From Marisediminitalea aggregata (lineage in GTDB: Bacteria > Pseudomonadota > Gammaproteobacteria > Enterobacterales > Alteromonadaceae): a stretch of 64,000 bases of DNA. Positions 53,291-63,101 of the stretch are shown here, in pieces. The stretch lies in NCBI RefSeq assembly GCF_900129565.1, contig NZ_FQWD01000006.1, positions 310,001-374,000 of the forward strand, in the 5' to 3' direction. Made by a program: the position numbers and the translations under genes. Under the pieces are notes generated by a model that did no database searches, was not told the origin of the DNA, and worked only from the letters and a program-made list of their open reading frames with translations. The first letter of the stretch is position 1; each line of letters starts with the position of its first letter.

Positions 53291-54466
53291 TTACAGCATC
53301 TCTACCGCTAATGCGACGCCTTCACCACCACCAATACACAAGGACGCAATCCCTTTTGATTTGCCTTGTTGCTTCAGTGCATGAAGTAACGTAACCAAAA
53401 TACGCGCACCTGACGCGCCAATGGGATGACCCAATGCACAGGCACCGCCTTTAACGTTAACTTTCGACGCATCGAGGTCGAGCTTCTTGATTGCCAGCAT
53501 AGTTACCATTGCAAAGGCTTCGTTAATTTCAAACAAATCAACGTCGTCTTTGGTCCACCCCGCTTTATCCAGGACTTTTTCCATGGCACCAACAGGGGCG
53601 ACAGTAAAATCTTCTGGCTTAATAGAATTTGTTGCGTGCGCAACAACTTTTGCCAGTGGCGTTAAGCCCAGTTCAGCCGCCTTTGACTCACTCATCACCA
53701 GCAGCGCAGCAGCACCGTCAGAAATTGAGCTTGAGTTGGCGGCTGTTACTGTTCCGTCGCGCTTGAACGCAGGACGAAGTGAAGGAATTTTTTCCGGCTT
53801 CGCCGCTAATGGGCCTTCGTCGGTATCGACAACCACTTCCCCTTTACGGGTAGCAATAGTAATTGCACTGATTTCGTCGCCAAAGGTACCCGCACTGATC
53901 GCTTCGTTGGCTTTCGACAATGAACCAATGGCGAATTCGTCCATCATTTCACGAGTGAGGCCTTCCGCATCAGCCGTGGCTTGTGCAAAACAACCCATCG
54001 CCTGGCCGTCGTAAGCATTTTCTAATCCGTCCATCATCATGTGGTCCAGCACCTGACCATGCCCCATGCGATAACCACCACGGGCTTTTGGTAACATGTA
54101 TGGCGCATTACTCATACTTTCCATACCACCAGCCACAATGACTTCTGCACTGCCCGCCTGTATCATATCCGACGCCAACATAACGGCTTTCAGACCAGAC
54201 CCACAGACTTTGTTAATTGTAACTACACCGGCCGCTAACGGCAGCTCGGCTTTTAATGACGCCTGACGCGCCGGTGACTGACCCAAACCTGCAGGCAATA
54301 CACATCCCATAATGACTTCATCGATGACATTGACGTCAATACCACCACACACCGACTTAATCGCTTCCGCACCTAAGTCTGTAGCTGGCAGCGCTGACAA
54401 ACCACCCATAAAACCACCCATGGGAGTACGTTTAGCAGCGACGATAACGACAGATTCTTTACTCAT
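53291..54466 (-). CDS. atoB: Acetyl-CoA C-acetyltransferase (thiolase)
   Basis: A 391-residue thiolase. The acyl-enzyme cysteine is C88 (INKVCGSGLKAV). The catalytic base H347 sits in GACALGHPIGASG, and the second cysteine C377 is in IASLCIGGGEGVAL; all three are in place. Thiolases of this size condense two acetyl-CoA or split acetoacetyl-CoA. The gene is divergent from liuR and the leucine-breakdown operon, with 444 bp between them, and could process the acetoacetyl-CoA derived from that pathway. The symbol is by similarity; PhaA-type activity is possible. Confidence 0.92.
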   Translation of the reverse strand: MSKESVVIVAAKRTPMGGFMGGLSALPATDLGAEAIKSVCGGIDVNVIDEVIMGCVLPAGLGQSPARQASLKAELPLAAGVVTINKVCGSGLKAVMLASDMIQAGSAEVIVAGGMESMSNAPYMLPKARGGYRMGHGQVLDHMMMDGLENAYDGQAMGCFAQATADAEGLTREMMDEFAIGSLSKANEAISAGTFGDEISAITIATRKGEVVVDTDEGPLAAKPEKIPSLRPAFKRDGTVTAANSSSISDGAAALLVMSESKAAELGLTPLAKVVAHATNSIKPEDFTVAPVGAMEKVLDKAGWTKDDVDLFEINEAFAMVTMLAIKKLDLDASKVNVKGGACALGHPIGASGARILVTLLHALKQQGKSKGIASLCIGGGEGVALAVEML

Positions 54467-54910
54467 AGTTTCCTTGCCTCATTTAGGTTTTACACAAACA
54501 GTTAATACCAACCTATAAGATAAGTGTTACAAGTACTGCACTTATCCCGTTAGTAATTTACCAACAACGGATTTTCATGTTCAGCTGTGGCCTGTTTATT
54601 GTTACCGGTTACCGCATCATTGCCCTGAAAATGCACTGTGCACTTCAGCCTTCAAGCCTGTTGTTGAGTAACCCCACACTAGATTTAGCAATAATTACAG
54701 TAAAAATAAACACGCTTGTAGCTTACACCTGTATACAAAAATAAACACAAGACTTTGGTTTTATAGAAAGCCTCGCACTTCACGCCATTGACGTTAATTA
54801 AATGTTACTTTACCTTTACGTTAACTCAACCTAACGTTAACGTAAACTGCAGCCTGTTTACACTATAACACTACCGGGTAACTACAGGTGAGACTTTAGG
54901 AAATCGGCTT
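54467..54910. other. Divergent thiolase/liuR intergenic region
   Basis: 444 bp holding the regulatory DNA of two divergent units and no gene. The LiuR operator lies at 54815-54846. A separate perfect hairpin, GATAAGTG/CACTTATC (54519-54526 with 54539-54546), follows the TTAATACCAACC tract common in alteromonad intergenic DNA; no coding or terminator role is clear. Confidence 0.55.
54815..54846. promoter_or_regulatory. LiuR operator: perfect 11+11 bp inverted repeat
   Basis: TTTACGTTAAC (54815-54825) and GTTAACGTAAA (54836-54846) form a perfect inverted repeat around a 10 bp spacer. A nested ACGTTAACGT lies at 54834-54843. A TATAAC box follows at 54864-54869 and the liuR ATG at 54911. Long dyads of this kind are the usual targets of MerR-family dimers. 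The site is seen; the assignment to LiuR is inferred. Confidence 0.7.
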
Positions 54911-55312
54911 ATGACCAATCAAGAAAATGAATCAACCTACACCATCGGTGAACTTGCCAGGGAGTTTGATATTACCCCTCGTTCAATACGTTTTTATGAA
55001 GAACAGTCATTACTGAGTCCTAAACGTACCGGACAGAACCGTATCTACTGTAACAAAGACCGCGTCAGGTTAAAGCTAATTATGCGTGGTAAGAGGTTGG
55101 GCTTCTCATTGGCCGAGATAAAAAATCTGTTCGAGTTGTACGACAGCAACCCGAATTCCAGTGTACAGCTTCAGACGATGCTGCAACTTACCGAACAAAA
55201 ACGCGCCGTATTGCGCCAGCAACTCGACGACATCCAAATGTTGATGAACGAACTGGATGAAGTGGAAACCCGCTGCCGCGAAGAACTGGCCGACTTACAA
55301 CAAGGTGAATAA
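54911..55312 (+). CDS. liuR: MerR family transcriptional regulator LiuR
   Basis: A 133-residue MerR-family regulator. The winged helix-turn-helix spans about 9-78, with [20 protein letters not shown] (the MerR recognition block) and [17 protein letters not shown]. The C-terminal helix forms the dimer coiled coil ([20 protein letters not shown]). There is no metal-binding cysteine pair of the MerR/CueR kind. It heads the liu operon: one base separates its stop from the liuA ATG. It should control that operon and perhaps the divergent thiolase, through the inverted repeat at 54815-54846. Confidence 0.9.
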   Translation: MTNQENESTYTIGELAREFDITPRSIRFYEEQSLLSPKRTGQNRIYCNKDRVRLKLIMRGKRLGFSLAEIKNLFELYDSNPNSSVQLQTMLQLTEQKRAVLRQQLDDIQMLMNELDEVETRCREELADLQQGE

Positions 55313-55313
55313 T

Positions 55314-56483
55314 ATGACTGCTCATTACCCTACGCTTAACTTCGCCCTGGGTGAAGATATCGACATGCTGCGCGACCATGTTTACCAATTCGCGCAAAAC
55401 GAAATTGCCCCGCTTGCAGCTCAGGCTGACGAAGACAACGCTTTTCCAAATGCCCTGTGGCCTAAATTAGGTGAAATGGGATTGCTAGGCGTAACAGTCA
55501 GCGAACAGTACGGTGGTGCTGATATGGGCTATCTGGCCCACACGGTCGCCATGGAAGAAATCAGCCGGGCGTCGGGCGGTATCGGCCTGAGCTATGGCGC
55601 GCACTCTAATCTGTGTGTGAACCAGATTTTCAAAAACGGAAATGATGCCCAGCGCGAAAAATACCTGCCTAAGCTGGTCAGTGGCGAGCACATCGGTGCA
55701 TTAGCGATGAGTGAACCGAATGCCGGTTCAGATGTGGTAAGCATGAAGCTCGCCGCAAAAAAAGTGGGCGACAAATACATCCTGAACGGTAACAAAATGT
55801 GGATCACAAACGGTCCGGATGCCCATACCTTTGTGATCTACGCAAAAACCGACGTGAACGCCGGCCCCAAAGGCATCACCGCATTTATTGTTGAGCGCGA
55901 TTTCCCTGGCTTTAGTCGTGCACAGAAGCTCGACAAACTCGGCATGCGTTCGTCGAACACCTGTGAGCTGGTATTCGAAGACTGTGAAGTACCGGAAGAA
56001 AACGTACTGGGTGAAGTGGGCGGCGGTGTGCGCGTGCTCATGAGTGGCCTGGATTACGAACGTCTGGTGCTGTCTGGCGGCCCATTGGGCATTATGCAGT
56101 CATGCATGGACATCGTTGTGCCTTACATCCATGACCGCCAGCAATTTGGTCAGTCCATCGGTGAATTCCAGTTAGTTCAGGGCAAAGTCGCCGACATGTA
56201 TACCCAAATGAATGCAGCAAGAGCCTATGTGTATGCCGTAGCTAAAGCCTGCGATCGCGGTGAAACCACACGAAAAGACGCCGCTGGCGCTATCCTTTAT
56301 TCGGCGGAATTAGCGACCAAAATGGCACTGGACGCCATCCAACTACTGGGTGGAAACGGCTACATCAATGAATACCCAACCGGACGCTTACTGCGCGATG
56401 CCAAACTGTATGAAATTGGCGCGGGTACCTCAGAAATTCGCCGCATGCTGATTGGCCGGGAATTATTTAAAGAAACCGCATAG
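55314..56483 (+). CDS. liuA: Isovaleryl-CoA dehydrogenase
   Basis: A 389-residue acyl-CoA dehydrogenase that oxidises isovaleryl-CoA to 3-methylcrotonyl-CoA in leucine breakdown. I start at the ATG at 55314 ([10 protein letters not shown]), 2 bp after the liuR stop; an upstream in-frame ATG within liuR is not used. The catalytic glutamate lies in [18 protein letters not shown], the position typical of isovaleryl-CoA dehydrogenases. The FAD-binding blocks [18 protein letters not shown] and [12 protein letters not shown] and the C-terminal [20 protein letters not shown] are present. Second gene of the liu operon, with AAGGTGAA before the start. Confidence 0.96.
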   Translation: MTAHYPTLNFALGEDIDMLRDHVYQFAQNEIAPLAAQADEDNAFPNALWPKLGEMGLLGVTVSEQYGGADMGYLAHTVAMEEISRASGGIGLSYGAHSNLCVNQIFKNGNDAQREKYLPKLVSGEHIGALAMSEPNAGSDVVSMKLAAKKVGDKYILNGNKMWITNGPDAHTFVIYAKTDVNAGPKGITAFIVERDFPGFSRAQKLDKLGMRSSNTCELVFEDCEVPEENVLGEVGGGVRVLMSGLDYERLVLSGGPLGIMQSCMDIVVPYIHDRQQFGQSIGEFQLVQGKVADMYTQMNAARAYVYAVAKACDRGETTRKDAAGAILYSAELATKMALDAIQLLGGNGYINEYPTGRLLRDAKLYEIGAGTSEIRRMLIGRELFKETA

Positions 56484-56521
56484 TAGATCAGGCAGTTAAC
56501 GACAGAAAAAGAGGAGGTGCT

Positions 56522-58129
56522 ATGCCTGTACTCAATACGAATATAAACAACCAGTCTGAAGCCTATAAAAATAACTACCAGGCGATGCAGCATGTGGTTG
56601 ACGATTTGCAAAAGACCATTGCGCAAATCATGCAAGGTGGTGGCGACAAGTATGTTGCCCGCCACAAGGAAAAAGGCAAACTGCTGCCTCGGGAACGTAT
56701 TGATGCCCTACTCGATCCGGGTTCACCGTTTCTCGAAGTCGGCCAACTTGCGGCGTGGAATGTGTACGAGGACTACGTGCCTTGTGCCGGTGTCATTGCA
56801 GGCGTAGGTATGGTCAGTGGCGTTGAATGTATGATCGTTGCCAACGACGCCACAGTGAAAGGCGGCAGCTATTACCCATTAACGGTGAAAAAGCACTTGC
56901 GTGCCCAGGCCATTGCCGAGCAATGTCATTTGCCTTGCATTTATCTGGTCGACAGTGGCGGCGCTAACCTGCCCCGTCAGGATGACGTATTTCCGGATCG
57001 CGAACACTTTGGTCGTATCTTTTTTAATCAGGCCAGAATGTCATCGCAAAACATTCCACAAATTGCCGTGGTGATGGGTTCCTGTACCGCAGGCGGTGCT
57101 TACGTACCCGCCATGGCTGACGAGAGCATTATCGTCAAACAACAAGGCACCATCTTTTTGGCTGGCCCGCCATTGGTTAAAGCCGCAACCGGTGAAGAAG
57201 TGACTGCCGAAGAGCTTGGCGGTGGCGACGTACATACACGTATATCAGGCGTTGCCGATCATCTGGCCAATAACGACCACCACGCGCTGCAAATTGCCCG
57301 TGATGCCGTCGCGCGCCTGAACCGTAAAAAGCCCGACACAGTGACCACTGAGCCGGTGAAAGCCCCGCGCTACCCGGCGCAAGAGCTTTACGGCATCGTG
57401 CCACAGGATCTGCGTCAGCCATTTGATGTGCGCGAAGTCATTGCCCGTATTGTGGATGACTCTGACTTTGACGAATTCAAAGCACGCTATGGCACCACAC
57501 TGGTGTGTGGTTTTGCCCGCCTGCATGGCATGCCGGTCGGTATTGTGGCTAACAACGGTATTCTGTTTAGTGAGTCCGCACAAAAAGGCGCGCACTTTAT
57601 TGAGCTGTGCTGTCAACGCAAGATCCCGCTTATCTTTCTGCAAAACATCACCGGTTTTATGGTGGGTAAACAATACGAAGCCGACGGTATTGCCAAGCAC
57701 GGGGCCAAAATGGTGAACGCAGTAGCCTGCGCAAACGTGCCGAAACTTACCGTATTAATTGGCGGCAGCTTTGGTGCGGGTAACTACGGTATGTGTGGCC
57801 GTGCTTATGACCCGCGCTTTATGTTCATGTGGCCAAATGCCCGTATTTCCGTAATGGGCGGCGAGCAAGCCGCAGGCGTGCTGGCGCAGGTGAAGAAAGA
57901 GCAAAAGCTACGTGCAGGTGAAACCTGGTCGCAGGAAGAAGAGCAAGCCGTTAAGCAACCGGTCATCGACAATTACGAACGTCAGGGTCACCCCTATTAC
58001 GCGTCTGCCCGCTTATGGGACGACGGTGTTATTGATCCGGCCCAAACGCGCAATGTGTTGGCGCTAGCATTAAGTGCCAGCCTGAATAAACCCATTGAAG
58101 ACACCCAGTTCGGCGTGTTCAGGATGTAA
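56522..58129 (+). CDS. liuB: Methylcrotonyl-CoA carboxylase, carboxyltransferase (beta) subunit
   Basis: A 535-residue carboxyltransferase subunit that moves the biotin-bound carboxyl group to 3-methylcrotonyl-CoA. Conserved segments include [40 protein letters not shown], the acyl-CoA loop [18 protein letters not shown] and the C-terminal [20 protein letters not shown] with the [15 protein letters not shown] block. The length matches the family (about 535). A strong AGGAGG lies 5 bp before the ATG, 38 bp after liuA. It works together with the LiuD biotin subunit. Confidence 0.96.
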   Translation: MPVLNTNINNQSEAYKNNYQAMQHVVDDLQKTIAQIMQGGGDKYVARHKEKGKLLPRERIDALLDPGSPFLEVGQLAAWNVYEDYVPCAGVIAGVGMVSGVECMIVANDATVKGGSYYPLTVKKHLRAQAIAEQCHLPCIYLVDSGGANLPRQDDVFPDREHFGRIFFNQARMSSQNIPQIAVVMGSCTAGGAYVPAMADESIIVKQQGTIFLAGPPLVKAATGEEVTAEELGGGDVHTRISGVADHLANNDHHALQIARDAVARLNRKKPDTVTTEPVKAPRYPAQELYGIVPQDLRQPFDVREVIARIVDDSDFDEFKARYGTTLVCGFARLHGMPVGIVANNGILFSESAQKGAHFIELCCQRKIPLIFLQNITGFMVGKQYEADGIAKHGAKMVNAVACANVPKLTVLIGGSFGAGNYGMCGRAYDPRFMFMWPNARISVMGGEQAAGVLAQVKKEQKLRAGETWSQEEEQAVKQPVIDNYERQGHPYYASARLWDDGVIDPAQTRNVLALALSASLNKPIEDTQFGVFRM

Positions 58130-58138
58130 GGACCGATA

Positions 58139-58936
58139 ATGACTCAAGATATTCTGTACGAGCTAGACCACCTTGGGGTGGCAAGAATTACGCTGAACCG
58201 CCCGGAGAAACACAACGCCTTCGACGATACCATGATCGCCGAGCTGACCCGCTGTTTCGTAAAAGCCGGCAGCGATCCTGCCGTGCGTGCCGTGGTATTG
58301 GCCAGCAACGGCAAAAACTTCTGTGCAGGCGCAGATGCAGGCTGGATGCAGCGAATGGCTGGATACAGTGAAGCACAAAACCGCACTGATGCGATGCAAC
58401 TTGCCACCATGCTGCAAACCCTATACCGCCTGCCCAAGCCCACCATTGCGCGTGTTCAGGGCGCAGCCTTTGGCGGTGCTGTTGGGCTAATTGCGTGTTG
58501 TGACATGGCGGTGGCCTGCAAGATGAGTAAGTTCTGTTTAAGCGAAGTTAAACTAGGGCTTATTCCGGCAACCATTAGTCCGTATGTCATTGAAGCAATG
58601 GGCAAACGCGTTGCCAAGCGTTATTTCCAAACCGCTGAAGTTTTTTCAGCCCGACGAGCGCGCCGACTTGGCCTGGTAAGTGAAGCGGTCAGTGAAGATC
58701 AGTTGGATGACGAGGTCAATTCGTTGTTGACCGCCCTGCTCCGCAATGGCCCTACTGCTATCGCTGAAGCTAAAGCACTCATAGAGCAGGTTGCTGGCGC
58801 CCCCATTGACGAATCGGTTATGCAAAACACCAGCGACTGGATTGCGCGGATCCGCGTCTCAGAAGAAGGCCAGGAAGGGCTAAACGCCTTTTTGGAAAAA
58901 CGCCAGCCGGCCTGGATTAAGGAGTCTGAAAAATGA
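58139..58936 (+). CDS. liuC: Methylglutaconyl-CoA hydratase (enoyl-CoA hydratase family)
   Basis: A 265-residue crotonase-fold enzyme that, by context, hydrates 3-methylglutaconyl-CoA to HMG-CoA. The oxyanion-hole segments are ASNGKNFCAGADAGWMQRM and VQGAAFGGAVGLIACCDMA, with CLSEVKLGLIPATISPYVIE behind. The family assignment is firm; the exact substrate is inferred from the operon. It starts 10 bp after liuB and overlaps liuD by 4 bp. Confidence 0.94.
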   Translation: MTQDILYELDHLGVARITLNRPEKHNAFDDTMIAELTRCFVKAGSDPAVRAVVLASNGKNFCAGADAGWMQRMAGYSEAQNRTDAMQLATMLQTLYRLPKPTIARVQGAAFGGAVGLIACCDMAVACKMSKFCLSEVKLGLIPATISPYVIEAMGKRVAKRYFQTAEVFSARRARRLGLVSEAVSEDQLDDEVNSLLTALLRNGPTAIAEAKALIEQVAGAPIDESVMQNTSDWIARIRVSEEGQEGLNAFLEKRQPAWIKESEK

Positions 58937-60891
58937 TTCATAAATTACTGATCGCCAACCGTGGTGAAATTGCCTGTCGCGTGATGCGCACAGCCAAAGC
59001 CATGCACATTCCTACTGTGGCGGTATATTCTGACGCTGATAGCAACGCCATGCACACTGCGATGGCAGATGAAGCCATCGCCATTGGTCCGGCGCCGGCC
59101 ACGCAAAGTTATCTGGTGCAGGATAAAATTATCGAAGCAGCCAAAGCTACCGGCGCCAATGCCATTCACCCTGGCTATGGTTTCTTGTCGGAAAATGCCG
59201 GTTTTGCCCGTCGCTGTGAAGCCGAAGGTATTATTTTTGTGGGCCCACCAGCCAGTGCCATCGACGCCATGGGCTCAAAATCCAAAGCCAAGCAGATTAT
59301 GGAGCAGGCAGGCGTGCCATTAGTACCGGGTTATCATGGCGACAATCAGGATGAGCAAACCTTATTAAACGCCGCCCGCGAAATTGGTTTTCCGGTAATG
59401 CTAAAAGCGGCAGCCGGTGGCGGCGGAAAAGGCATGCGCCAGGTCATGGAAGAAGCCGATTTTGACGCCGCACTAGCCGCGGCAAAACGCGAAGCGAAGG
59501 CCAGTTTTGGTGACGACACTATGCTGGTGGAAAAATTCCTGACCCAGCCGCGTCATGTTGAGATTCAGGTATTTTGCGATAGCCACGGCAATGGCGTTTA
59601 CCTGTTTGAACGCGATTGTTCAGTGCAGCGCCGTCACCAAAAAATCATTGAGGAAGCCCCTGCCCCAGGCTTGTCAGATGAAGTCAGAAAGCAAATGGGT
59701 GAAAGTGCACTGGACGCCGCTAAAGCCATTGGCTACGTGGGCGCAGGTACGGTGGAGTTTTTGCTGGACGTTGATGCTTTCTACTTTATGGAAATGAATA
59801 CCCGACTCCAGGTAGAGCACCCGGTCACCGAGTACATTACCGGCGAAGATCTGGTTGCCTGGCAATTGAGTGTGGCGCAGGGTAATCCCTTGCCGAAATC
59901 ACAGGAGCAGCTGACCTGCCACGGTCACGCCTTTGAAGTACGCGTATATGCCGAAGATCCCGACAATGGGTTCTTACCTTCCACCGGTACGCTGAGCCAC
60001 TTGCAGTTTCCGCAGGTGTCGGAATCGGTGCGGATAGATACCGGCTTTCAGCAAGGCGATACCGTGTCGGTACACTATGACCCCATGATTGCAAAAGTCA
60101 TCACCTGGGGTAAAGATCGCGAAGAAGCACGCCAACGTATGCTGGCTTGCCTGAAAGAGACCCATGTGGTCGGTGTTACCACAAATATTGGCTATGTTAA
60201 CCGCGTAATGCAGCACCCGGCGTTTGCAAATGCTGAGTTAACCACCCACTTTATACCGCATCACGAGGCGGACCTAACCGCACCGGCTATGCCTGATACA
60301 TTGTTACCAGTTATGGCCTTGCGGTTGCTACTGACTCAGCAGTCAGCTGTGCATGCCGACCTGTCACACTGGCGTATGAATCACCCGCATAAGCAACAAC
60401 TCAATCTTGAGTGTATGGGCAAGCATTACGCATTAACCGTAACCACACAGCCGCAGCAATTCTGTATTGACTATGAAGGTCAGCAGTGGCTGGTCAACGG
60501 AACCTGGCGGGACGGGATGTTACAGGCAGAGGTGAATGGCTATCGCAGTCAGCACCGCATGGCCTGTGTCGATGAAACAGCCAATCAATGGGTGCTATTC
60601 AATGGCGCGGAAACACGTCATTTCGCGCAGGTACATGCCGATATGGGTGAACATGACGACAGCCACGACGGCGGTTGCATTGCACCAATGAATGGAACTA
60701 TCGTCAAGCTGTTAGTAGACACCAATACCCCGGTCAAAAAAGGCACGCCATTGCTGGTAATGGAAGCGATGAAGATGGAACACAACGTCACCGCCCATGC
60801 CGATGGTCAGGTAGGTGAGTTTTACTTCAGCGCCGGCGACATGGTTGACGGTGGTGCATCATTGTTGGAGTTTATTGCCGATGACGCCTAA
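58933..60891 (+). CDS. liuD: Methylcrotonyl-CoA carboxylase, biotin-containing (alpha) subunit
   Basis: A 652-residue biotin-dependent carboxylase. The N-terminal part begins KLLIANRGEIACRVMRTAKA, the biotin carboxylase start. The ATP-grasp loop MLKAAAGGGGKGMRQVME and the metal-site EMNTRLQVEHPVTE follow. The C-terminal biotinyl domain carries the lysine in VMEAMKMEHNV (about residue 618), in the domain GCIAPMNGTIVKLLVDTNTP. It carboxylates biotin with ATP and bicarbonate and serves LiuB. It overlaps liuC by 4 bp and liuE by 11 bp. The length (about 650) is as in other MCC alpha subunits. Confidence 0.97.
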   Translation: MIHKLLIANRGEIACRVMRTAKAMHIPTVAVYSDADSNAMHTAMADEAIAIGPAPATQSYLVQDKIIEAAKATGANAIHPGYGFLSENAGFARRCEAEGIIFVGPPASAIDAMGSKSKAKQIMEQAGVPLVPGYHGDNQDEQTLLNAAREIGFPVMLKAAAGGGGKGMRQVMEEADFDAALAAAKREAKASFGDDTMLVEKFLTQPRHVEIQVFCDSHGNGVYLFERDCSVQRRHQKIIEEAPAPGLSDEVRKQMGESALDAAKAIGYVGAGTVEFLLDVDAFYFMEMNTRLQVEHPVTEYITGEDLVAWQLSVAQGNPLPKSQEQLTCHGHAFEVRVYAEDPDNGFLPSTGTLSHLQFPQVSESVRIDTGFQQGDTVSVHYDPMIAKVITWGKDREEARQRMLACLKETHVVGVTTNIGYVNRVMQHPAFANAELTTHFIPHHEADLTAPAMPDTLLPVMALRLLLTQQSAVHADLSHWRMNHPHKQQLNLECMGKHYALTVTTQPQQFCIDYEGQQWLVNGTWRDGMLQAEVNGYRSQHRMACVDETANQWVLFNGAETRHFAQVHADMGEHDDSHDGGCIAPMNGTIVKLLVDTNTPVKKGTPLLVMEAMKMEHNVTAHADGQVGEFYFSAGDMVDGGASLLEFIADDA

Positions 60892-61801
60892 TTACCCAAC
60901 CCAAGTAAGTATTCTGGAAGTGGGCCCGAGGGACGGTTTGCAAAACGAAGCGCAAACCATTCCTTTACAGGCAAAAACCGACTTTATTCACGCCCTGGCC
61001 AAAGCCGGACTCACCCGCATTGAGGCCGGTAGCTTTGTGTCACCCAAATGGGTGCCGCAAATGGCGGATTCCGCAGAGGTGTTTAAAGGTATCTCACGCC
61101 TACCCGGAGTTACCTACAGCGCCCTAACGCCCAATGATAAAGGCATGCAGGCAGCGCTTGAATCTGGGGTTGATGAAGTCGCCATTTTTGCCGCCGCTTC
61201 AGAGGCCTTTTCTATGCGCAATATTAACTGCAGCATTGCGGAAAGCCTTAAGCGCTTTGAAACGGTCATGCAAATGGCAAACGACAACGGCATGAAAGTC
61301 CGGGGTTATTTGTCCTGCGTTATGGGCTGTCCCTATGAGGGGGAGATATTGCCCGATAAAGTTGCTGAAGTCACAAAAACACTGCTGGACATGGGCTGCT
61401 ACGAGGTGTCGCTGGGAGACACCATTGGTGTAGGTACCCCGGGGCACACCCACCGCTTATTCGATACCCTGCTTGAGGACATTGACGTAAGTAAACTCGC
61501 TGCTCATTTCCACGACACCTATGGTCAGGCACTGGCCAACCTGGTGGTTGCATTGCAATACGGTGTGAACACCATTGACAGTGCAGCAGGCGGATTAGGC
61601 GGCTGTCCTTACGCCGCGGGTGCAAGTGGCAATGTGGCTACCGAAGACGTGGTGTACATGCTAAATGGCATGGGCATTGAGACGGGTGTTAACCTCAACG
61701 CGGTTCTCGCTGCTTCCAATGCCATGTTTGGTCACCTGGAGCGCCAGGCCACGTCCCGGACCTACACAGCAATGCTGGCGAAGTGTAATCGCAGTTATTA
61801 A
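60881..61801 (+). CDS. liuE: Hydroxymethylglutaryl-CoA lyase
   Basis: A 306-residue TIM-barrel lyase that splits HMG-CoA into acetyl-CoA and acetoacetate, the last step of leucine breakdown. I use the ATG at 60881 (MTPNYPTQVSILEVGPRDGL), which overlaps the liuD stop by 11 bp; an upstream ATG would run deep into liuD. The active-site features are the EVGPRDGLQNE start, the metal-binding HFHDTYGQALANLV and the C-terminal GGLGGCPYAAGASGNVATED with the catalytic cysteine. It closes the liu operon; no terminator hairpin was seen behind it. Confidence 0.96.
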   Translation: MTPNYPTQVSILEVGPRDGLQNEAQTIPLQAKTDFIHALAKAGLTRIEAGSFVSPKWVPQMADSAEVFKGISRLPGVTYSALTPNDKGMQAALESGVDEVAIFAAASEAFSMRNINCSIAESLKRFETVMQMANDNGMKVRGYLSCVMGCPYEGEILPDKVAEVTKTLLDMGCYEVSLGDTIGVGTPGHTHRLFDTLLEDIDVSKLAAHFHDTYGQALANLVVALQYGVNTIDSAAGGLGGCPYAAGASGNVATEDVVYMLNGMGIETGVNLNAVLAASNAMFGHLERQATSRTYTAMLAKCNRSY

Positions 61802-61837
61802 CGCCGTATTAGGTCGGTAAACTGCCCTACATTGGTG

Positions 61838-62995
61838 TTATTTTTCAGACGGCAGGATCAGTGTTAACAGCATGCCTGCCGTCAAAGCACCCGACATAAT
61901 CGCGACAATATTAAGGTCTGTCGTTGCCGACAACATTGCATATAACGCGCCAAATCCCAGCAAAATAATGCCAATCGCGGTATTGCTGAACGCAACCAGT
62001 TCGGTACGATCCTGCCCTTCTTTAACATCCAGACTGTAAGTTTTTCTGCCTGTCCTCACCCCGGTATGCGCCACTGCCAGTACAAAAAAGCTGAAACCTG
62101 CGGTGTAAACATTGTGTTCGGGTAGCCAGTTCAACAAAGCACATGCCAGTAACGCGAGTCCACCAGCCAACTGCAAAGTGAGGCGAGCGCTTTTGTCGGC
62201 CACACTGCCCCAGATAAACGACGACAGCATGGTCGCCAGCGCCTGAGCGGCCAGAAAATACGGCAGTAATTGCATTGCATCCTGCTCACTTTGCACCATA
62301 AAGTAAGGTGCAAGTAATGCACTGTGAACAAACAGTCCGCGCACTAAAATAAACCGATAAACAGTGCTGTCGAATCGCCAGTTAAACCCGCTGGAACCAT
62401 CCTCTTCAGTTTCTACGCGGGTGTGGTTGGCGTAAAGAATGACCAGTCCGACGGTAAAGGCACCTGCGGCAAACAATGTGATCCCCGACGCGACCTTATT
62501 GCCCAAGTCCTCTCCCATGAAAGTGAGCGGCACCGCTATAGCCAGGGTCAGAATACCGGAGATGGTAGACGCAATGCCAAGCAACTTGCCTCTTTCTCCC
62601 TGTTCGACAATGTCTGCCTGAATATCTTTCATACTAAGTGAACACGCTGACCGTCCGAGACTCAGCAGCACCAACGCAGCTAACATACACCAGCCCGCTG
62701 TTGCCCCTTCAAGGAATAATGCAGCAGCCGCGATGCCAAGCACTGAAAGAATCTGAACATGCATACCGACACGCCAAACACGGTGCCTGGCTGGCAATCG
62801 CCTCAGCAACACACCCAACGGTGCCTGGGGGAGCAATGCGCCAGACTCGCGAATAGGTACTAACCATCCCAGCATCCAGGCAGGTGCACCGGCCGCTAGT
62901 AATAAAGCAGGTAACGTGGTTTTCGCCGAGATCAGCAGATCCGCGAGCTTACTGGCACTGAGTGAAGCAATGAGTTTGCGTTGACGAGCATTCAT
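61838..62995 (-). CDS. Major facilitator superfamily transporter
   Basis: A 385-residue membrane protein with about 12 predicted helices in two six-helix halves, joined by a central charged loop (NHTRVETEEDGSSGFNWRF). The N-terminal half has PLGVLLRRLPARHRVWRVGM in the loop 2-3 position and LGRSACSLSMKDIQADIVEQ in the helix 4-5 region. The family is clear by topology. No substrate can be assigned, and no local context suggests one. It converges with liuE, 36 bp apart. Confidence 0.83.
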   Translation of the reverse strand: MNARQRKLIASLSASKLADLLISAKTTLPALLLAAGAPAWMLGWLVPIRESGALLPQAPLGVLLRRLPARHRVWRVGMHVQILSVLGIAAAALFLEGATAGWCMLAALVLLSLGRSACSLSMKDIQADIVEQGERGKLLGIASTISGILTLAIAVPLTFMGEDLGNKVASGITLFAAGAFTVGLVILYANHTRVETEEDGSSGFNWRFDSTVYRFILVRGLFVHSALLAPYFMVQSEQDAMQLLPYFLAAQALATMLSSFIWGSVADKSARLTLQLAGGLALLACALLNWLPEHNVYTAGFSFFVLAVAHTGVRTGRKTYSLDVKEGQDRTELVAFSNTAIGIILLGFGALYAMLSATTDLNIVAIMSGALTAGMLLTLILPSEK

Positions 62996-63101
62996 TAGTT
63001 TTTCTGTTTAAAACGGAATGGGCTTAATTAAAGTACTACATTTCATACAGATACGCTTTACTTTACGAATAAGATCGCCTTAATAATCGAGCTTGTTCAC
63101 C

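Noticed and set aside
53487..54014. 175-residue plus-strand reading opposite the thiolase gene
   Set aside because: It lies entirely inside the thiolase gene, which has all active-site residues.
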